Source: Dactylorhiza incarnata (lineage: Eukaryota; Streptophyta; Magnoliopsida; Asparagales; Orchidaceae). Taken from it: a DNA stretch of 64,000 nt. Made by a program: the position numbers and the translations under genes. The notes under the pieces are model-generated. The model saw only the letters and a list, made by a program, of their open reading frames with translations, had not been told where the DNA came from and searched no databases. Where the stretch lies: NCBI GenBank assembly GCA_033032865.1, contig JAWHQI010000001.1, positions 2,316,001 to 2,380,000 on the forward strand, in the 5' to 3' direction. Position 1 is the stretch's first letter, and every line of letters starts with the position of its first letter. Shown piece after piece: positions 58,288 to 64,000 of the stretch.

Positions 58288-59063
58288 ATGACGCTCGACA
58301 AAAGTACTCAAATTACGATCGGGAGTTTTATGCCATTGTGCAGGCCCTTCGCCACTGGCGCCACTACCTCCTCCACAAGGAGTTAGCCCTATATTCTGAC
58401 CATCAGGCCCTACGATATCTTGATTTGCAGAAAAAATTGGGCCACCGTCACGCCAAGTGGGTGGAGTACATGCAGGAGTTCCATTATGTTCTCAAACACC
58501 GAGCGGGTGTTGAGAACAAGCCGGCTGACGCTTTGAGTCGCTGCATCAGTCTCCTCCACACCATGAGTACCAGAGTAGTGGGCTTTGAGCGTCTAGTTTT
58601 TGATTACCCGGAGTGCCCCGACTTTAGCGAGATACACGCCGCGCTATCGCGGGACCCGCCCGATCTTCGGGAGGGCTACACGATCACTGATGGGTACTTA
58701 TTTATGGGATCCCGTCTCTGCGTTCCACAGACGTCCCTACGAGATTTACTCGTTTGGGAATTACACGCAGGCGGAGCTGCTGGGCACTTCGGTCGAGACA
58801 AGACGATAACATTAGTTGAGGATCGCTTCTTCTGGCCTAGCCTAAAGAAGGATGTTACTAGGGTTGTGCGCCATTGTCGAGTCTGTCAGACCGCGAAGGG
58901 GTCCCGCCAACCCACCAGATTATACACTCCTTTACCCATCCCTCTTCGTCCTTGGACTGACATTAACATGGATTTTGTCCTCGGGCTCCCCCGCACATTG
59001 GGGAAGCTCGATTCGATTTTTGTTGTGGTGGACCGTTTCTCCAAAATGGACCATTTCCTATAA
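58274..59063 (+). pseudogene. Chromovirus RNase H and integrase N-terminal half
   Basis: A 241-codon frame from 58338 continues RNase H (YSDHQALRYL, HRAGVENKPADALSR). The integrase zinc region follows (HAGGAAGHFGRDKT, then CRVCQTAKG) and the catalytic core starts (DINMDFVLGLP, VVVDRFSKMDHF). It ends at the hAT insertion at 59058. Confidence 0.92.
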
Positions 59064-59834
59064 AGCACTGATACTTCCTTGAGGGTCACGTACCCGTACC
59101 GGATACGTATCCGATACCGGTACGTACCCGATACTCACGGATACACCTGTTATTCTAGTCTGTAGATATACTTGGACTTGGTAGATTGTTCTACATATTG
59201 TAATAAGAGTATGTTTTTCTGAAGTAAATAAAAGACTTCTGCGTGTCTTTTAGAAAAGAAAAATTACCCAGAAATGTAACTAGCGATGCTTATTTATTAT
59301 AGTAACAAAATGTACTTCAAATTTAAGTGTCCTTTTTCATTTAAACTATAAAGAATTTGATTTAAATTTTATCATTTTGTTTTTTTACTATATATTTAAA
59401 GATTAGTGTTTCAGATTAGTACTGTTTCTACTTGTTCAACATGAATTTTTCTATGTTTAATATTTTGCTAACTTTTCTTTAGACAAACCAGAAGTTGAAG
59501 ATATGTTAATCTCCAATAATGAGGAAGAAGGAAAGAAAATGACTGATAAACATCCTTAAATTTGAAATGATTATGAATATTTTTTTGTTTGAGAATTTCA
59601 TATTATATTGCATTAACTATTAATTTGTATTTCAATTGGTGATTTATGCAATTATGCTTGATGTTTTATTATTTTGAGGACTTTTAATTACATTTGTGAG
59701 ATTATACATATAGATTTATTATATTTAATACACGTATCCCGCCGCACCCGTATTCTTATTTTTTAAATTTTGGCGTACCGACGTACCGGATACGTATCGT
59801 ATCCGGTACTCGTACCCGTACCGGTGCTTCCTAG
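59058..59834. mobile_element. 777-bp non-autonomous hAT-type element
   Basis: ACCATTTC repeats at 59050-59057 and 59835-59842, the 8-bp duplication typical of hAT. The ends are CTATAAAGCAC and, inverted, CTAGGAAGCAC (9 of 11 match). Subterminal clusters of GTACCGGATACGTATCC in both orientations lie at 59090-59150 and 59735-59825, typical of hAT transposase-binding regions. The middle is AT-rich and has no transposase. Confidence 0.9.
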
Positions 59835-59842
59835 ACCATTTC

Positions 59843-61010
59843 ATTCCGTGTCGGAAGACTGCTGACGCCTCTCATGTGGCGGTTTTGTTCTTTAGGGAGG
59901 TATTTAAGCACCATGGGCTGCCCAACTCCATCGTCTCCTATCGTGACATCAGATTTATGAGCTATTTTTGGAAGACGCTATGGAAAAAGACAGGTACAGT
60001 TTTCCTCCGCCTATCACCCACAGAAGGATGGTCAAATTGAGGTTGTCAACCGTAGTTTAGGGACCCTTCTGCGGTGCTTAGTTGGAGATAGCCCGTCCAC
60101 GTGGGATTCTGTGTTGCCCATAGCTGAGTTTGCATACAATAGTTCGGTCAATAGGTCCACGGGCTTGAGTCCATTTCATATCATATTAGGCTATGAACCT
60201 AGGAAGCCTATCGACCTGATCGACATCCCTCTAGAATCCCGACCCAGTGAGTTAGCCGAGTCATTCATTCAGCATGTGCATGCACTTCATGAGTCGGTCC
60301 GTAAGAAAATTGCAACGAGTAATGATTATTATAAAGATCGAGCAGATCAGCACAGGCGGGAACAAATATTTGAGGCGGGGGAGCAGGTGTTGATTCGCAT
60401 TCGACCAGGGAGGCCCCCGCAAGGGCCTGCAAAGAAATTAAGTGCTCGCCGAATGGGCCCCTATACGGTTGTGCGGAGGATTGGTACGAACGCATACGAG
60501 GTGGACATCCCTCATAGTATGAGTATCAGCCGAGTATTCAACGTGGAAGACTTGACTCCTTACTATGAGGAGCACGTGTATGTGGACCCTCTCTTCTCAC
60601 CCACCTCTACGCCTCTTTCACCATTGTCCCCTACGTCCCACACCCCATCCCTACCTGTGGAGTCACCCCGAGAGGTTCACCCGACGCCCGCAACAGCCCC
60701 GCCGAGCCAGCAGTCTGACGGAGATACATTACATTCAGTGACACCCTCTCCTACCGGCGACATAGTTCAGATCATCAGCCACGACTTCTACACCGTTGAC
60801 GGACGAGCCACTGTCCGCTATCTTGTCCGTTGGAGCGGCCGCCCGCTACATGATGCTACTTGGATGTCTTCGGAAGAGCTCGAGAGACTCGCCCCGCAGC
60901 TTCGTCGAGAGTACGATCATCTTCACTCACCGGAGATGAGCGCTTTCAAGCCGGGGAGAGTTGACGGCGCGCGACCACCCACACACGTCTATTCCCGCAG
61001 GAGGCGGTGA
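59843..61010 (+). pseudogene. Chromovirus integrase C-terminal half and chromodomain
   Basis: The core resumes after the hAT element ([25 protein letters not shown], where the second catalytic Asp is Tyr). A short deletion shifts the frame near 59995; the next frame reads [17 protein letters not shown], with the catalytic Glu kept, and AEFAYNSSVNRSTGLSPF, then a GPYTVVRRIGTNAYEV C-terminal region. Residues 220-285 of the last frame form a chromodomain: ARVRYLV-type VRYLVRWSGRPLHDATWM. A chromodomain steers integration toward modified chromatin. Confidence 0.92.
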
Positions 61011-62067
61011 ACCGTCGCTCGGACGATCGATCCAAGCCTACAGTTGCGTCCGGATCGTCGTTGCGAGTCAAATTACTATATTTATTTATGTTCTTATGTT
61101 GTATTTGGCGCCCGATCGGGCCGAGCATTATGAGCCGTCCGTTTCGGGACGCCCTAGTTTTACTTGCTATAAATAAGTGTTTTGGGGGGGTTGATGGGGC
61201 ATCGTGGGTTTTGCTGAATACGGCAGCCATCGGTCTTCTCCGCGCGGGTGCGACGCCGGCGTTCTCCTCCTCCCGTTGGTGTGACTCCAAGGGTAAGCCT
61301 CCCTCCTCTCCTCCTCCCTCCCAACCACTCGCCGCCAAGCCTTGCCTCCTCCTTCCAGCCCGCCGCCGAACCCTCCCACCTCCTTCCAGCCCGCCGTTGA
61401 ACCCTCCCACCTCCAGCCAGCCCGCCGTCAGCCCTCCCCCTCCCTCCTGCCGCCGTCCAGCACCCCCCCTCCCATCTACGTATTTCATGCCACCCTATTA
61501 CTCCTCCAGCAACAACCTCCCGCCCACCTCCCTTTCCCCTTCCGTGACTCCACTTCCAGCCCTCCTACTTCCTGCAGCCCCACCCCACAACCCCAAGCCA
61601 GCCACCTCCACTTCCCCTCCACGTCTTTGGACCACTAAACCCTACCCCTCTACATATACAGCCCGCCAACCGCCACCGTCGCCAGCTTTTCAGCTTTCCG
61701 CTTCCGTGGAGTCCTCCGTCAGCCCAATCAGCCCCCCGCTTACACGTGTAAGTCTAGTTTGGAGTAATTTCTTTTGTTGTTGAACATCTGGAGCTTGTGC
61801 TTGTAGTGGATGTTAATCTTGTATTGCTATTAGTATCGTTCTTTGCATAACTTGCAGGGTTTATTCGGCGTGTGCTTAAAATTATTTGCAACTCGTTTGT
61901 TATGAATCATGCCGGCTTCCTTAAATTAAAATTGCTAACGTCCATGCTCCTGCTCGTTTCTTTATAACACTTAATTATGGTTGCTGATTTTTGAACCGGC
62001 CGTCTTGCATCATTTGCATATTAGCTTGCACTTAGTGTGTCCAGTCTCGAGGTCTACCACTGCATCA
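60962..62067 (+). repeat. 3' LTR of the chromovirus
   Basis: The terminus TGACGGCG directly follows the purine tract. The end CTGCATCA is followed by G7, then by the gypsy remnant. Confidence 0.95.
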
Positions 62068-62222
62068 GGGGGGGCTCGAGATGGAACAGGGTGGGTGACT
62101 TGTGAAGGAGGCGTGTCGGTCTAGAGACGTGCCAGGCGTGGGCATCGAAGGGGATATGCAGAGGCTCCTGCGCGGGCTTCAATCGTTGTTGTTGGGAGGC
62201 CTCCTGGCGGAAACACGGGACT

Positions 62223-62242
62223 GGGGGGGGGGGGGGGGGGGG
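62223..62242. repeat. G20 homopolymer in the gypsy remnant
   Basis: It lies in the Pro-coding part of the gag remnant on the minus strand; no sister copy is available. Confidence 0.97.
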
Positions 62243-62317
62243 AAGGTTTGGAAGTAGAGCCGATTGAGGAGGTGGCGACTTCAGCACTTGCGGTGGAGCA
62301 CGGCGGTTGTGGAACGG

Positions 62318-62677
62318 CTAGAGGCATCCTCGTTGATTGGTTGGCCCCGTGGAAGGCATCGACGGTCGGACTGGAGGCTTTGGAAGCTTGAGCGGGATCG
62401 GGCGACTTGCATCGTCGTCGCTGGAATCAGTCTCCGGCGATGCGGATGTCAGTAGGGGCGTGATGTAGGGATCTGCCGATGCGGTTGTTTGTAAACTGAG
62501 AGTCTGCGGCAGAGGACAGTCCCAACGATCCGCGAGACACTGTAGACTCGCGTGGAGGGACACAAGGAAGCTGGCCTGGTCGTCGAAGCAGCGTTCGACA
62601 GCGTTGAGGCTGGTATCCAGCGTGGCACGGTCCCCGTCGGCTTAGAACAAGCGGACGGGGGCGGCAGGTTAGACCAT
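62318..62677 (-). pseudogene. Gag N-terminal remnant of the gypsy host element
   Basis: The minus strand next to the 5' LTR encodes LDTSLNAVERCFDDQASF and VSLHASLQCLADRWD, a helical start like that of many plant gypsy gags, followed by Pro/Ser-rich sequence. The conserved gag core is not present. Confidence 0.5.
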
Positions 62678-63119
62678 TGTCATGATGGTGAAAGTTGCGC
62701 GATCAAGAACGAAGAAAAGATTGCATTAATTGAAAAAGCATAGGATACAATCCAGAGCAAGCTCCGACCAAGCTCAAGGAGGCTAGGTCCTCTAAGATCT
62801 TTCTCCAAAGAGAGCCCAAAACAACTAGAACATTCAAGCTCCCTTAACACCTAAACCCCTCCCCTTATATAGATGAGGGAGGGCAACCATACAAGGAATT
62901 ACAAAATGATTTAAATAATTAATTAATCTAATTAATATTAATTAATATCAATTAATTAATTAATACAAGTCAATTACAAGAAATAGTCACGTCGGTCTCC
63001 ATATGCGCGCTCCGGTGGTCCCGGCGAGGAGTAGTTGCCCCGTCGTATGCGTGAGTATAACATAATCTCTAGTGATCCCGACGAGGAGTAGCCGCTCCAG
63101 CGAATGTGTGAGGGTAACA
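62678..63119 (-). repeat. 5' LTR of the gypsy remnant
   Basis: It carries the TATA box (minus, 62863-62871) and matches 54274-54720. It ends at the AATAC duplication. Confidence 0.93.
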
Positions 63120-63124
63120 AATAC

Positions 63125-64000
63125 TCATATGAAATCTTCAAAAAAACTAGTTTATCCTATGCCCTAAATAATTAACTCTCCTTCCTTTCCATACTTAAAG
63201 GAAATTTGAAATCATTCCAACCATATAAATTATTAGGGCAAAAAAATAATCTCACTAAAATGAACCCTTTCAACTAAAATACATCAATTGGAATTTTACT
63301 ATAGTCATTTGATTTCATTCCTTAAAATTTCTAAACTTTTTAAAGTATTTAGAAAAGAAGAGTTAGAGAGAAACTCACATCCTTGAGCATTGGGGCTTTC
63401 CTTTTCTTTGTACATTTTCGGGAATCCATTTAGAAGCTCTTGAAGGCGAGGAAGAAGCAAGGAGACGTTTTGGATCTGGGGTTGCAGAGTTCTCCCGGAA
63501 TGGAGCAAAGGAACCCATGGAGGAGATGATTGGGGGCTTAAATGAAGAGAAGGATGTAGGGAATGAAGGTCGCAGGTAGCGACGTCTCCCATCGATCAAT
63601 AGAGCAAACAAAACCTGAGAAAAACAAACACACAAACACAGAGATATACGTGGAAAACCTTCACAACTTGAAGGTCAAAAACCACGGGGCACGACACAAC
63701 GAAATCCACTATAATAAATAAGGATTACAACGAAATATCTAGGTTTGCCCAAACCTAGAACACCCACCGAATTTGACAACAAATCCAACCTTCTCCACCA
63801 ACAACGATGAACACCACTTCTCTACAATAGGATAATAATCTACTCTCTCTTCAAGCACAATAGCAAGTGAAAACGAGATAGAAAACACCTTACGACGTAG
63901 ACGAAGAGGCCTTTGAAAGCGGTGGAGAAATCTCCAAGCAAGTTGAGGAAATACTTTCTCCTTCCGGTAACAGCAACAGCGGCTACACCGCTCTTCCAAT
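63125..64000. other. Right flank, no gene recognised
   Basis: Two overlapping minus-strand frames (63305-63592 and 63375-63635) end near a donor-like GATGTGAGTTT at 63370-63380 and could be a short first exon; no family was recognised. From about 63625 the sequence (ATATACGTGGAAAACCTTC, AAAACCACGGGG) resembles the start of an LTR, but no partner is visible. No exon of the tRNA synthetase was found. Confidence 0.4.

Larger units (their letters stand above)
55295..62067 (+). mobile_element. Chromovirus-type Ty3/gypsy element
   Basis: LTRs 55295-56418 and 60962-62067 end in (T)GACGGCGCG...CTGCATCA. An initiator-Met primer site, gag, partial RT, RNase H, integrase and a chromodomain follow, and a purine tract CCGGGGAGAG precedes the 3' LTR. 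The flanks are G runs on both sides, consistent with a GGGGG duplication. An internal deletion, stops, frameshifts and a hAT insertion make it defective. The LTRs differ at few sites, so it is younger than the element around it. Confidence 0.93.
54274..63119 (-). mobile_element. Minus-strand gypsy remnant hosting two nested elements
   Basis: LTRs at 54274-54720 (447 bp) and 62678-63119 (442 bp) begin TGTTACCC and end CATGACA on the minus strand. AATAC repeats at 54269-54273 and 63120-63124. The orientation is shown by the TATA box (TATATAAGG, minus, 62863-62871). Without the nested chromovirus the element is about 2.07 kb, with an interior of about 1.2 kb: a gag N-terminus next to the 5' LTR and a pol tail next to the 3' LTR. 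The rest was deleted. Confidence 0.88.

Noticed and set aside
61007..61783. 258-codon plus-strand frame and its copy at 55105-56134
   Set aside because: It is C-rich LTR sequence; the two sister LTRs give different frames.

Overview
This is a flowering-plant nuclear window, probably eudicot, and is mostly nested transposable elements. The evidence is two spliced exons of a plant cytosolic asparaginyl-tRNA synthetase with GT-AG introns, plant retrotransposon lineages (Tat, Athila, chromovirus, Ty1/copia, TRIM), primer sites matching plant tRNAs, and hAT and PIF-like DNA transposons. No prokaryotic or organellar operons were seen. The species cannot be named from the sequence.

Layout. 1-12690: a decayed minus-strand Ty1/copia element holds a solo LTR (repeat CATGA), which holds a Tat-lineage Ty3/gypsy element at 2829-11853 (repeat CTACC). 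12690-21890: AT-rich sequence with a minisatellite, a palindromic three-LTR TRIM (14283-15045, repeat CAGCC), a truncated Athila element (15196-18308) and a second copy of the first LTR family. 21890-25300: a plus-strand Tat relative with a gutted interior, whose 5' LTR carries a Cassandra-like cluster of three 5S rRNA-derived units (repeat GATGA). 26137-48778: a PIF/Harbinger-like element (repeat TAA) with a 1.3-kb inverted minisatellite, split by a 20.9-kb minus-strand copia element (27767-48696, repeat ATAGA). The middle of that copia element is replaced by an unclassified AT-rich block and a Tat-related element (about 37590-45590). This Tat relative has gag-protease but no pol, an 88-bp tandem array, and two antisense spliced genes with their own TATA boxes and poly(A) signals.

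49216-64000: the only host gene recognised, an NS2-type asparaginyl-tRNA synthetase, has exons 1-2 at 49962-51153. No later exon is visible in the remaining 12.8 kb. That interval has a small PIF-like MITE and a three-level nest: a minus-strand gypsy remnant (54274-63119, repeat AATAC), a chromovirus inside it (55295-62067), and a 777-bp hAT-type element inside the chromovirus integrase (59058-59834, repeat ACCATTTC).

All retroelement genes seen carry stops, frameshifts or deletions, so none looks autonomous. The least ordinary signals are nine G/C homopolymers of 15-30 nt, five of which have a sister site with only 6-7; the inverted 19-bp minisatellite; the antisense gene pair in the pol-less Tat relative; and two TRIM clusters with inverted LTR units inside a single target duplication.
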